DNA from: Tabrizicola_A sp044377735 | GTDB taxonomy: Bacteria > Pseudomonadota > Alphaproteobacteria > Rhodobacterales > Rhodobacteraceae | Assembly: GCA_044377735.1 (NCBI GenBank) | Contig: JBILYK010000003.1 | Coordinates: 1-64,000 of the forward strand | Length of the DNA stretch: 64,000 nt | Reading direction: 5' to 3' | In this document: positions 51,821-58,943 of the stretch, piece after piece | Position numbering within the stretch: the first letter of the stretch is position 1 | Layout: every line of letters begins with the position of its first letter | Made by a program: the position numbers and the translations under genes | The notes under the pieces: model-generated | The model's input: only the letters and a program-made list of their open reading frames with translations | Databases searched by the model: none | Told to the model about the DNA's origin: nothing

Positions 51821-52732
51821 TCAAAACACCATCGCCACAACCACCGCCAGCCCCAGCATCCCAGCCCAGGCCCGCCACAGAGTGCGAATGGTCTGGCCGA
51901 TGTCGTCCGGTCCCAACTCACGCCGCCCTTCCGGGTAGACCCAAGGGTAATCCGTCATCTGCCCGTGATAGCTGCGTGGACCGGCCAGGGCGATGCCTTG
52001 AACACATGCGACAGCAGCCTCAGGCCAGCCGGCGTTGGGACTGCGGTGCAGAGGGGCATCGCGCAGGATCGGCTTGGGGTTGGTCCAGCCATTGGTCAAC
52101 GCCACAAGAAGCGCTGAAAGTCGCGCGGGGATCAGGTTCAAGAGATCATCAAACCGGGCTGCCGCCCAGCCAAACTCGCGATGACGCGGTGTCATGTGGC
52201 CGATCATGCTGTCAGCTGTATTGGTTATCTTGTAGACCATCAGCCCCGGCAGGCCGCCCACCAGAAACCAGAAGGCGGGCGCGATCACGCCGTCCGACAG
52301 ATTTTCCGCTGCGCTTTCGATGGCCGAACGCGCGACCCCGGACCGGTCGAGCACATCCGTATCGCGGCCGACAATCATCGCAACGGCGCGCTGTCCGTCG
52401 CGCAATGACATCCGCAACCCGCGCGTGACGGCGGCGACATGTTCGACCAGCGATTTCTGCGCCAAGAGAATCGCAGCCACCACTACCTCGATGATCCCGA
52501 AATCGGGCAATAGGTGAACGATCTGCCCCAGAACTGCCGCGCCAGTTACAAGCGCGATCATCACTGCGATCCCCTTCAGCCGCTTGTTTGCGCCCGCGTT
52601 GAACAGCGCATCAAAACGCCCGATCAACCGGCCCATCAACACGGCAGGGTGTGGATAGCGGTCCCAGATGAGTTTTGGCTCTCCCAAAACGGCATCCAAG
52701 ATCATGGCGGGAATCAGCAGGCTGGCAGACAT
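51821..52732 (-). CDS. cobD: adenosylcobinamide-phosphate synthase
   Basis: Membrane enzyme (CbiB/CobD) that attaches aminopropanol phosphate to adenosylcobyric acid in the final part of B12 synthesis. 303 residues with several membrane helices. Family blocks: LDAVLGEPKLIWDRYPHPAVLMGRLI at the N-terminus, VARSAIESAAENLSDGVIAPAFWF and YKITNTADSMIGH, then the C-terminal SPNAGWPEAA. The ATG at 52732 has an AAAGGAG ribosome site 6 bases ahead. No other cob gene and no cobalamin riboswitch were seen nearby. Confidence 0.94.
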   Translation of the reverse strand: MSASLLIPAMILDAVLGEPKLIWDRYPHPAVLMGRLIGRFDALFNAGANKRLKGIAVMIALVTGAAVLGQIVHLLPDFGIIEVVVAAILLAQKSLVEHVAAVTRGLRMSLRDGQRAVAMIVGRDTDVLDRSGVARSAIESAAENLSDGVIAPAFWFLVGGLPGLMVYKITNTADSMIGHMTPRHREFGWAAARFDDLLNLIPARLSALLVALTNGWTNPKPILRDAPLHRSPNAGWPEAAVACVQGIALAGPRSYHGQMTDYPWVYPEGRRELGPDDIGQTIRTLWRAWAGMLGLAVVVAMVF

Positions 52733-52922
52733 TGGCGCTCCTTTGGTCGGACCTGCAGGCATAGCCGATGGCCAAAGCTTCGCAAAGCCCTGCGTTGGAA
52801 CGAGAAACCACCCAATATGCGACATTTCCGCCACGGAATTCGGGGAAATCGGCAACGCATTGGCAATTGTCATATTCGTAAATCATTTGCCGCAAATACT
52901 GGACCCAGCAAGGGAGGCGACG

Positions 52923-53273
52923 ATGCTGGAATTCCTGCCAAAAGATATCGCTGATGGGCTCGCCATGGCCCGCAGCCGCGAGGCAGCGCGCAAGTCGCGG
53001 CTTCGGGTTCAGGTGGGCGAAGCGGTGTTTCCGGTGTTGCGATTCTGGCACGACGGATTTGCGATGGAGTCTGCGTTGACTCCGAAATTGCGTGGTTTGG
53101 TCGATGTGTACGACGGCGGCCGCCATGTGTTCCAGTGCCTCATCATCGCCTCATCCGAAGAACACGGCCAGATCGTGTATGAGTTCAAGCGGAACACAGC
53201 GGTGCGTGACACCGCGCCCTTGGATTACTGGCGCGATGAACATGCTCCGGTGGGCTACTTGCCTAAGGCCTAA
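52923..53273 (+). CDS. conserved hypothetical protein, 116 residues
   Basis: Starts MLEFLPKDIADGLAMARSRE after a GGGAGG ribosome site. The N-terminal part is a short amphipathic basic helix (ARSREAARKSRLRVQV). It is followed by a beta-rich body with FPVLRFWHDGFAM, LRGLVDVYDGG, CLIIASSEEHGQIVYEFKR and a C-terminal DYWRDEHAPVGYLPK. This pattern, with many aromatic and charged residues, resembles a small PilZ-like or split-barrel protein, but the family is not certain. Divergent from cobD and overlapping the convergent L,D-transpeptidase by 11 bases. Confidence 0.7.
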   Translation: MLEFLPKDIADGLAMARSREAARKSRLRVQVGEAVFPVLRFWHDGFAMESALTPKLRGLVDVYDGGRHVFQCLIIASSEEHGQIVYEFKRNTAVRDTAPLDYWRDEHAPVGYLPKA

Positions 53274-53799
53274 TCTCAACCACCGTCCGCGCGTCGGTCA
53301 CGGACCAGATTTCCCGCATTTCGGCGTTTGACACGGCGATGCAGCCTGCGGTCCAATCACCCCGCAGCAAAACCTCGTCACCTACGGCGTTGGGTTGGCC
53401 GTGAATCATGAGATCCCCGTCCGGATCATAGCCCCCGGCCTGCGCCCGGGCGCGGTCCTCGGGCTGTGGGTAATCCAGCCCCAAAGACAGATGATAGGCC
53501 GATTGGTCGTTGCGGCGGTCAATCCGAAAGACGCCTTCCGGCGTGCGCCCATCGCCCTGCCGTACCTTGTCGCCTTGCGGCGAAAATCCAAGGGCAATGC
53601 GATATTCGCGCACCGTGTCTCCGCCTTGCACGAGAACCATACGCCGCGCCGATTTTTCGATGATGATCCGATCGACCGCGCCAAGGATTGGCGGCAGGGC
53701 GGGGGTTGGGGGCGCGGGCGCAAAGTAGAACCATGCCGCCCCCAGCCCCAACAGGGCGAGCATCACCAGCGCTGAAAAGAGCCGCGCCAGTTGTTTCAT
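53263..53799 (-). CDS. L,D-transpeptidase (YkuD domain)
   Basis: 178 residues with an N-terminal membrane/signal segment (MKQLARLFSALVMLALLGLGAAW) and a YkuD catalytic domain: GDKVRQGDGRTPEGVF, the catalytic His in LMIHGQPN and Cys in WTAGCIAVSNAEM. It forms or exchanges 3-3 peptide cross-links in peptidoglycan or attaches proteins to the wall. The ATG at 53799 overlaps the stop of the MalY-type gene (ATGA) upstream on the same strand. Confidence 0.9.
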   Translation of the reverse strand: MKQLARLFSALVMLALLGLGAAWFYFAPAPPTPALPPILGAVDRIIIEKSARRMVLVQGGDTVREYRIALGFSPQGDKVRQGDGRTPEGVFRIDRRNDQSAYHLSLGLDYPQPEDRARAQAGGYDPDGDLMIHGQPNAVGDEVLLRGDWTAGCIAVSNAEMREIWSVTDARTVVEIRP

Positions 53800-54971
53800 T
53801 GCAGATCGGAAAATGCCTTTTGCAACCGCGCCACCGCTTCGACCACCACCGATCGGGGCGTGGCAAGGTTGAAGCGTAGGAACGTCGCACCCCCAAGGCC
53901 AAAACTGTCGCCGTGGTTGGCGGCAATCTTTGCGCCCTTTTCCACCCGCGCGGTAAACTCGGCAGCCGTCATGCCGGTGCCCGCAAAATCCACCCAAGCA
54001 AGATAAGTCGCCTCAAGCGGCATCGACCGCAGGCCCGGAATGGCATTGATCCCAGCATCAAACACTTTGCGATTGCCATCGAGATAGGCGGTCAGCTCAT
54101 CCACCCAAGCCGCGCCTTCCGGCGAGTAGGCGGCCTCGGCCATGAACAGGCCAAAGGAATTGGGCGAAACGCCCATGGCGATCATCCGGTCAGCAAACTT
54201 TTGGCGCAAGATCGGGTCGGCGATGATCACGTTGCCCGAATGAGCGCCCGCGATGTTGAACGTCTTGGTGGTGGCCGTCATCATCACCAGACGATCGGCA
54301 ATCTCAGGCGCGGCATTCGCCATCACGGTGTGGGTTTGCCCGGGCATCACCAGATCGTGGTGGATCTCATCCGACACCAGCAAAAGGTTATGCCGTTTGC
54401 AGAACTCGGCCACGCCGCGCAATTCCTCTGGCGTCCAGACCCGTCCGCCCGGATTGTGCGGCGAGCACAGGATCATCATCGTCTCACGGCCCGTCAGCAT
54501 CTTGTCCCAGGTGGCAAAGTCCATTTCGTAGCGGCCATTCACCGTGGTTAGCGGGCATTCCGTTACCCCGCGACCAGCGGCCTTAATCACGCGAGCAAAG
54601 GCGTGATAGACCGGCGTCGTCAACACAACATCATCGCCCGGTTTGGTGAAGGCATCAACGCACATCGAGGTGCCGTTGACCAAGCCATGGGTGGTGAAGA
54701 TCTGGCTACGCTCTACCTCCCAGCCGTGGCGGGTGCGCATCCACCAGCGGATGGCATCCAGATAGGCGCCCTCATCGCCGTAATAGCCGTAGACGCCATG
54801 CGCCAGCATACCCTCTAGCGCGCGCTGCACCGCGACAGGTGGGCGGAAATCCATATCTGCCACCCACATGGCGATGCCATCCTTGGCGGGTACGCCATAA
54901 TAGCCCTCCATCGAGTCCCATTTTACAGAGTGGGTGCCGAAACGATTGATTGGGGTGTTAAAGTCGGTCAT
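53796..54971 (-). CDS. PLP-dependent cystathionine beta-lyase, MalY/PatB type
   Basis: 391 residues of the fold-type I aminotransferase family. The N-terminal INRFGTHSVKWD and MWVADMDFRPP are diagnostic of MalY/PatB. Further motifs are CSPHNPGGRVW, SDEIHHDLVMPG and the PLP Lys in TATTKTFNIAG. MalY/PatB enzymes cleave cystathionine or cysteine conjugates to thiol, pyruvate and ammonia. The ATG at 54971 is chosen because the much longer open frame upstream runs antisense through the deformylase gene. It is coupled to the L,D-transpeptidase gene. Confidence 0.92.
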   Translation of the reverse strand: MTDFNTPINRFGTHSVKWDSMEGYYGVPAKDGIAMWVADMDFRPPVAVQRALEGMLAHGVYGYYGDEGAYLDAIRWWMRTRHGWEVERSQIFTTHGLVNGTSMCVDAFTKPGDDVVLTTPVYHAFARVIKAAGRGVTECPLTTVNGRYEMDFATWDKMLTGRETMMILCSPHNPGGRVWTPEELRGVAEFCKRHNLLLVSDEIHHDLVMPGQTHTVMANAAPEIADRLVMMTATTKTFNIAGAHSGNVIIADPILRQKFADRMIAMGVSPNSFGLFMAEAAYSPEGAAWVDELTAYLDGNRKVFDAGINAIPGLRSMPLEATYLAWVDFAGTGMTAAEFTARVEKGAKIAANHGDSFGLGGATFLRFNLATPRSVVVEAVARLQKAFSDLQ

Positions 54972-55037
54972 GGCCTGCCTATCGAAATTTGCCTTCCCTA
55001 CTTGCACCATTCGTCCCTGCGCCGTAAATCCAAAAAC

Positions 55038-55553
55038 ATGATCCGTCCCATCCTTATCCATCCCGATCCACGCCTGAAAAAGCCTTGTGAGGCTGTGGCT
55101 GATGTCACGCCTGAAGTGCGGACCTTGGTCATGGACATGCTGGAAACCATGTATGACGCGCCCGGCGTTGGGCTTGCGGCACCGCAGGTTGGTGTCATGA
55201 GGCGGGTTATTGTGATGGATTGCATCAAAGACGGTCCGCCAGAGCCGATAATCTTGATCAATCCCCGCATCGTTTGGGCGTCTGAAGATGTGAACATCTA
55301 CGAGGAAGGCTGCCTGTCGATCCCCGAGCAATATGCCGATGTGAAACGTCCGGCTTCGGTGACGGTGGAATGGATTGACATTGAGGGTGCCATGCAGGAA
55401 CGCACGTTTAGCGGACTTTGGGCGACCTGCGTGCAGCATGAGATCGACCACCTCGATGGTAGGCTGTTCATCGATTATCTTGGCCCGCTGAAGCGCCAGA
55501 TGATCACCCGCAAAATGGAAAAGCTAAAGCGCGAACGCGCGCGGTCGTCTTGA
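55038..55553 (+). CDS. def: peptide deformylase
   Basis: Removes the formyl group from N-terminal formyl-methionine. 171 residues with all three motifs intact: GVGLAAPQVG, EEGCLSIPE (metal Cys) and HEIDHLDG (two metal His and catalytic Glu). It starts MIRPILIHPDPRLKK. Its stop overlaps the start of the second deformylase-like gene by one base (TGATG), and fmt follows, giving a formylation/deformylation operon. Confidence 0.96.
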   Translation: MIRPILIHPDPRLKKPCEAVADVTPEVRTLVMDMLETMYDAPGVGLAAPQVGVMRRVIVMDCIKDGPPEPIILINPRIVWASEDVNIYEEGCLSIPEQYADVKRPASVTVEWIDIEGAMQERTFSGLWATCVQHEIDHLDGRLFIDYLGPLKRQMITRKMEKLKRERARSS

Positions 55554-56056
55554 TGGCCGTTCGCCGCTGTCTGCCCTGGCCGAATGCCTGCTTGAAAGCC
55601 CCCGCCGCCGATGTGCCCGGCATCACCGAGGAGGTGCGCGCCATTTGGGCAGACATGGTTGATACCATGGACGCCATGCCCGGTTATGGTCTGGCGGCTG
55701 TGCAAATTGGCATTCCGCTGCGGCTGGCGGTGGTGGATTGTTCCGAGGCGCGCGGGCAGGCCATTTTGATGGCCAACCCCGAAGTGCTGCACGCTTCGGT
55801 ACAACCGCGCGAGCATGACGAGGCCAGCCCGAACCTGCCCGGCGTATCGGCTGTGATCGCCCGACCGCGTGCGGTGACCGTGCGGTTTATGAACGAAAAG
55901 GGCGAAGTTGAGGAGCGCGATTTCGTCAACCTTTGGGCTACCTCGGTGCAGCATCAGATCGATCATCTTGCGGGCAAGATGTTTTTCGATCACCTTTCAT
56001 CGCTTAAACGAAAAATGCTGCTGGCCAAGGCCGAAAAACAGCGGAAACGGACATGA
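55553..56056 (+). CDS. peptide deformylase-like protein lacking catalytic residues
   Basis: 167 residues aligned throughout with deformylase. Motif 1 survives (GYGLAAVQIG), but motif 2 reads ASPNLPGVSA, with the metal Cys replaced (Asn94 at its position), and motif 3 reads HQIDHLAG, with catalytic Glu changed to Gln135. Two His ligands, H134 and H138, remain. Loss of both the metal Cys and the general base predicts no normal deformylase activity. It has no frameshift and sits between def and fmt with coupled starts on both sides, so it looks maintained; a ribosome-binding or regulatory role is only a guess. Confidence 0.88.
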   Translation: MAVRRCLPWPNACLKAPAADVPGITEEVRAIWADMVDTMDAMPGYGLAAVQIGIPLRLAVVDCSEARGQAILMANPEVLHASVQPREHDEASPNLPGVSAVIARPRAVTVRFMNEKGEVEERDFVNLWATSVQHQIDHLAGKMFFDHLSSLKRKMLLAKAEKQRKRT

Positions 56057-56946
56057 AAATCATCTTCATGGGCACGCCGGTGTTTTCGGTTTCAGTGTTG
56101 AACACGCTGCATCAAGATCATGAAATTGTAGTAGTTTACTGCCAACCACCCCGTCCCGCGGGGCGTGGGAAGGCCGACCGTCCGACCCCCGTTCACGCCC
56201 GCGCGCTGGAGCTGGGCTTGCCAGTACGTCATCCGATTTCGCTGCGCAGCGAGGCTGCAGCGAAGGAGATCGTTGATCTTGATGCAGATGTGGCTGTCGT
56301 GGTCGCCTATGGGCTGATCTTGCCGCAAGCGATCCTTGACGCGCCACGCTTTGGCTGCCTGAATATCCACGCTTCGCTTCTGCCACGCTGGCGCGGGGCC
56401 GCGCCCATTCAGCGTGCTATTTTGGCGGGCGATGCAGTAACTGGAATCTGCATCATGCAGATGGAGGCGGGCTTGGATACCGGGCCGGTCTTACTGCGCG
56501 AAAGCACACCCATCGGCGGCGAAGAAACCGCCGCAGATTTGCATGACCGATTGTCGATCATGGGGTCGCGAATGATTGCTCAGGCTTTGGCCGCATTGCC
56601 ACTTCCGGCGCAGCCTCAGGCCGTCGAAAGTGTGACCTATGCCGCGAAAATCGACAAATCCGAAGCGCGGATCGACTGGACTCGGCCAGCGGTTGAGGTG
56701 GATCGGCAGATCCGTGGGCTGTCGCCATTTCCCGGCGCCTGGTGCCATGTCAATGGCGATCGGGTGAAGCTGTTGCGCTCTCGCCTGGCTGCCGGGCAGG
56801 GACGGCCGGGGCAGGTTCTGGGTGGATTGATAATCGCGTGCGGCGAAGGTGCCGTTGAGGTTACGCTGGCACAGCGCGAGGGTAAAAAGCCGATGCAACC
56901 CGAAGAGTTGCTGCGCGGCTTTGCAATGCCAGAATTCGTTGGTTAG
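56053..56946 (+). CDS. fmt: methionyl-tRNA formyltransferase
   Basis: Formylates initiator Met-tRNA using 10-formyl-tetrahydrofolate. 297 residues, slightly short but complete: IIFMGTPVFSVSVLNTL at the N-terminus, the catalytic core NIHASLLPRWRGAAPIQRAI (Asn and His), MEAGLDTGPVL (Asp) and a C-terminal OB-like domain with YAAKIDKSEARIDW. It overlaps the degenerate deformylase gene by 4 bases. Last gene of the def operon. Confidence 0.96.
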   Translation: MKIIFMGTPVFSVSVLNTLHQDHEIVVVYCQPPRPAGRGKADRPTPVHARALELGLPVRHPISLRSEAAAKEIVDLDADVAVVVAYGLILPQAILDAPRFGCLNIHASLLPRWRGAAPIQRAILAGDAVTGICIMQMEAGLDTGPVLLRESTPIGGEETAADLHDRLSIMGSRMIAQALAALPLPAQPQAVESVTYAAKIDKSEARIDWTRPAVEVDRQIRGLSPFPGAWCHVNGDRVKLLRSRLAAGQGRPGQVLGGLIIACGEGAVEVTLAQREGKKPMQPEELLRGFAMPEFVG

Positions 56947-57005
56947 GCATCTTTCATGTACCGGAGCCCGTCCCCATATGACGGATAGGCAATCATGAGG
57001 CCAAG

Positions 57006-57239
57006 ATGACCATTGTTCTGTTTCTCATCATCGGCATAGCCGCAGGGTTTCTCGCAACCCGGATCATGGGGCTGAACACCGACCCTTTGACGACTGTTGC
57101 GATCGGTGTCGCGGGGGCCTTTCTGGGCGGCTTTATCCTGCGTGCATTGGTGCTAGTTTCGGGTTGGATGGCAGGTTTCGTCGGCGCGGTTCTTGGCGCT
57201 ATCCTTTTGATTTGGCTTTGGAAAACCTATCGCCGCTAA
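57006..57239 (+). CDS. small Gly-rich membrane protein, GlsB/YeaQ/YmgE-like
   Basis: 77 residues, nearly all hydrophobic, with three membrane segments: TIVLFLIIGIAAGFLA, TTVAIGVAGAFLGGFIL and AGFVGAVLGAILLIWLW, ending in basic KTYRR. The Gly spacing matches the transglycosylase-associated/YeaQ family of stress-induced membrane proteins; the function is unknown. Convergent with the TetR gene, overlapping it by 4 bases at the stops. Confidence 0.75.
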   Translation: MTIVLFLIIGIAAGFLATRIMGLNTDPLTTVAIGVAGAFLGGFILRALVLVSGWMAGFVGAVLGAILLIWLWKTYRR

Positions 57240-57742
57240 GGCATCGCCTTTAACAGTTCACTCAGCCGGAACCCCTTGCCACCGGCAGTCTCCCACAGGC
57301 AACGGCCTTGCCACGCGGCAAAGATCATCGCCGCCGCATCGCGCCCTCTTGACCCACCTCCGCGCCGGGCTGCCAAGGCGGTTTCAACTTGCCCGCGCCA
57401 AGCCACAGCTGCGGCGCACAACTCCGGTTTGCGCAACGAAAGCGCCATTACCTGCGGGCTGGGCAGGGGAATGTTCTTGAGCAGCGCCTGCGCGCCCTTT
57501 GACGAGATATAAGCTTTGGCTTCCAGTTCGATTACTGCCAAAGATAATCGATCCCACTCTGATAGCACCGCGCGGCGAACCATGTCATCAACGGATCCAA
57601 ACCGCTGCGCGAGGGTGGCCGGTGCCAGCCCGCAACGCTGCGACAGGATGCCAAATGTCATGCCCTTCTCGCCCTGCTCTGTAAGGATGGCAAGAAGGTG
57701 GGCGGCAACGTCAGCGTCAGATTGGGTTTTTGTGCGGGCCAT
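57236..57742 (-). CDS. TetR-family transcriptional regulator
   Basis: 168 residues with a TetR N-terminal helix-turn-helix: MTFGILSQRCGLAPATLAQRFGSVDDMVRRAV (about residues 28-59) and an all-helical ligand domain. The ATG at 57742 begins MARTKTQSD; a longer frame upstream runs through the operator. A palindromic site immediately upstream (57749-57772) is the likely place for autoregulation. The divergent side is the surface-glycan gene cluster, but all neighbours on that side face the same or opposite direction without a shared start, so the target beyond itself is open. Confidence 0.85.
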   Translation of the reverse strand: MARTKTQSDADVAAHLLAILTEQGEKGMTFGILSQRCGLAPATLAQRFGSVDDMVRRAVLSEWDRLSLAVIELEAKAYISSKGAQALLKNIPLPSPQVMALSLRKPELCAAAVAWRGQVETALAARRGGGSRGRDAAAMIFAAWQGRCLWETAGGKGFRLSELLKAMP

Positions 57743-57748
57743 AAAAGT

Positions 57749-57772
57749 ATTATGAACGTTTGTTCGTATTAT
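57749..57772. promoter_or_regulatory. palindromic TetR operator candidate
   Basis: Centre GAAC-GTTT-GTTC (57754-57765) with imperfect outward arms, flanked by direct TATTATG repeats on both sides. It lies 7 bases upstream of the TetR start codon. The AT-rich outer parts could also hold the regulator's -10 region. Confidence 0.55.
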
Positions 57773-57785
57773 GCAAGCGTGATCG

Positions 57786-58676
57786 CTAAGCCGTGCCAGC
57801 CTGCTCTGTCTCGGAAATCCGGTCGATCCGGCGCACGCCCGCTTGTGCCTCCAGCATGCGCTTACCCTGTTTGGCAAGACCAACCTCTTTCAGAATTTCC
57901 CACTTTCGGTAATGTACCGTGAAAATCTCACGTCCCTCAGGCAAAGGTTCTCCTCGAAGTTTGCCACCAAGAATGAAGTGCTGTTCTTCAGGCAGCAAGT
58001 TCCATCCAAGGCCTGACTTTTGAATCGCCAAGGGCAGGCTGATCTGGTCGAGATACGGGCGCCTTCCAGGAATTGCATCATTTTTATCAATAGTTTGTGC
58101 TACATCCATCCAGCTCTCTGCGAAGGAATGCCCATGGGAGTTGCGATGTTGTTCAGGAAACGAAAACAGCCCTGAAGAAAAATAGGGCAACCTTTGTCTA
58201 GCACCCTTTTGGCGCATCAGCTTCACACGGCCTTCTGGAAGGGGCATGCCGCAGGTCTCGTAAATCATGTGCCACGTACTACCGTCGCCCCACCCCATCG
58301 AAGCGGCCGGCGTCAGAGACACGTGATCCTCTTTGACGATGTTCTCGACCGCGTTGGGGCGCAGACACAAGATGTCGCTGTCGAAAAAGGCCGAAAATTC
58401 AGTATCGCGAGGCTCTAGTGTTGCAAGGATCTTGTTGCCGTGGGGATAGTCCGGTGTAAATCGACCAGCCACTTTGAAGGGGCGCACCTCACAGCTCAGC
58501 TTGGCAAGAACGGTCTGCACGTCCTTTGATACCGTCGCGATCTTGTTATCTGGGCAATAGCCGATCAGCGCGACTGAATCGCCGAACTGCTGGCGCAACG
58601 AGCCCGCAAGATAGCAGGCCATCTGCTCATATCGCGGAGGTTCAACAATGAAATAAATGGTCAAGCGAGGAGACAT
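57786..58676 (-). CDS. glycosyltransferase-like protein (GT-A fold, DxD)
   Basis: 296 residues starting MSPRLTIYFIVEPPRYEQM. The body shows a nucleotide-sugar-type Rossmann pattern (VALIGYCPDNK), the DxD metal motif in AFFDSDILCLRP, and further conserved-looking parts: TPAASMGWGDG, YFSSGLFSF and YLDQISLPLAIQKSGL. This layout is that of family-8-like or related transferases adding sugars to surface glycans; the donor and acceptor are unknown. The gene is visibly AT-richer than neighbours, suggesting transfer. It is divergent from the GT2 gene across repeats. Confidence 0.7.
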   Translation of the reverse strand: MSPRLTIYFIVEPPRYEQMACYLAGSLRQQFGDSVALIGYCPDNKIATVSKDVQTVLAKLSCEVRPFKVAGRFTPDYPHGNKILATLEPRDTEFSAFFDSDILCLRPNAVENIVKEDHVSLTPAASMGWGDGSTWHMIYETCGMPLPEGRVKLMRQKGARQRLPYFSSGLFSFPEQHRNSHGHSFAESWMDVAQTIDKNDAIPGRRPYLDQISLPLAIQKSGLGWNLLPEEQHFILGGKLRGEPLPEGREIFTVHYRKWEILKEVGLAKQGKRMLEAQAGVRRIDRISETEQAGTA

Positions 58677-58693
58677 TCGGCACTCTGCTGATC

Positions 58694-58790
58694 GGCCACA
58701 AATAGCCATATTGCAAAGTATGGCGAAGTCCTCCGGGTCTGTCATCCATAAGAAACGGCGATATTGGCCCAAATGTAGCCATATTCGCAA
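58694..58790. repeat. pair of direct repeats between divergent glycosyltransferase genes
   Basis: GGCC-ACAAA-TAGCCATATT-GCAA (58694-58715) and GGCC-CAAATG-TAGCCATATT-CGCAA (58766-58790). The shared core is TAGCCATATT and spacing is about 72 bases, a near-integral number of helical turns. The 267-base region between the two genes holds nothing else clear. A regulator binding both copies is plausible. Confidence 0.5.
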
Positions 58791-58943
58791 CAGTTGTACC
58801 GTGAACTTGCCCTGTACAGGCGGTCAATTGCAGGAAGCCTGCTTGCCGATGACACGGGGCATCGCCTATCGTCCGAAGCAGGAAGAACTCAGGGCAAGCG
58901 GCGGGGTGAGTGACCCAGCCTGAAACCGGCAGGAAGGGCAGAC

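Noticed and set aside
52733..52922. Cobalamin riboswitch upstream of cobD
   Set aside because: No B12-box-like segment was found on the minus strand in the divergent region; only a normal ribosome site.
54972..55451. 160-codon N-terminal extension of the MalY-type gene
   Set aside because: It is antisense to the complete def gene, and the family N-terminus begins at 54971.
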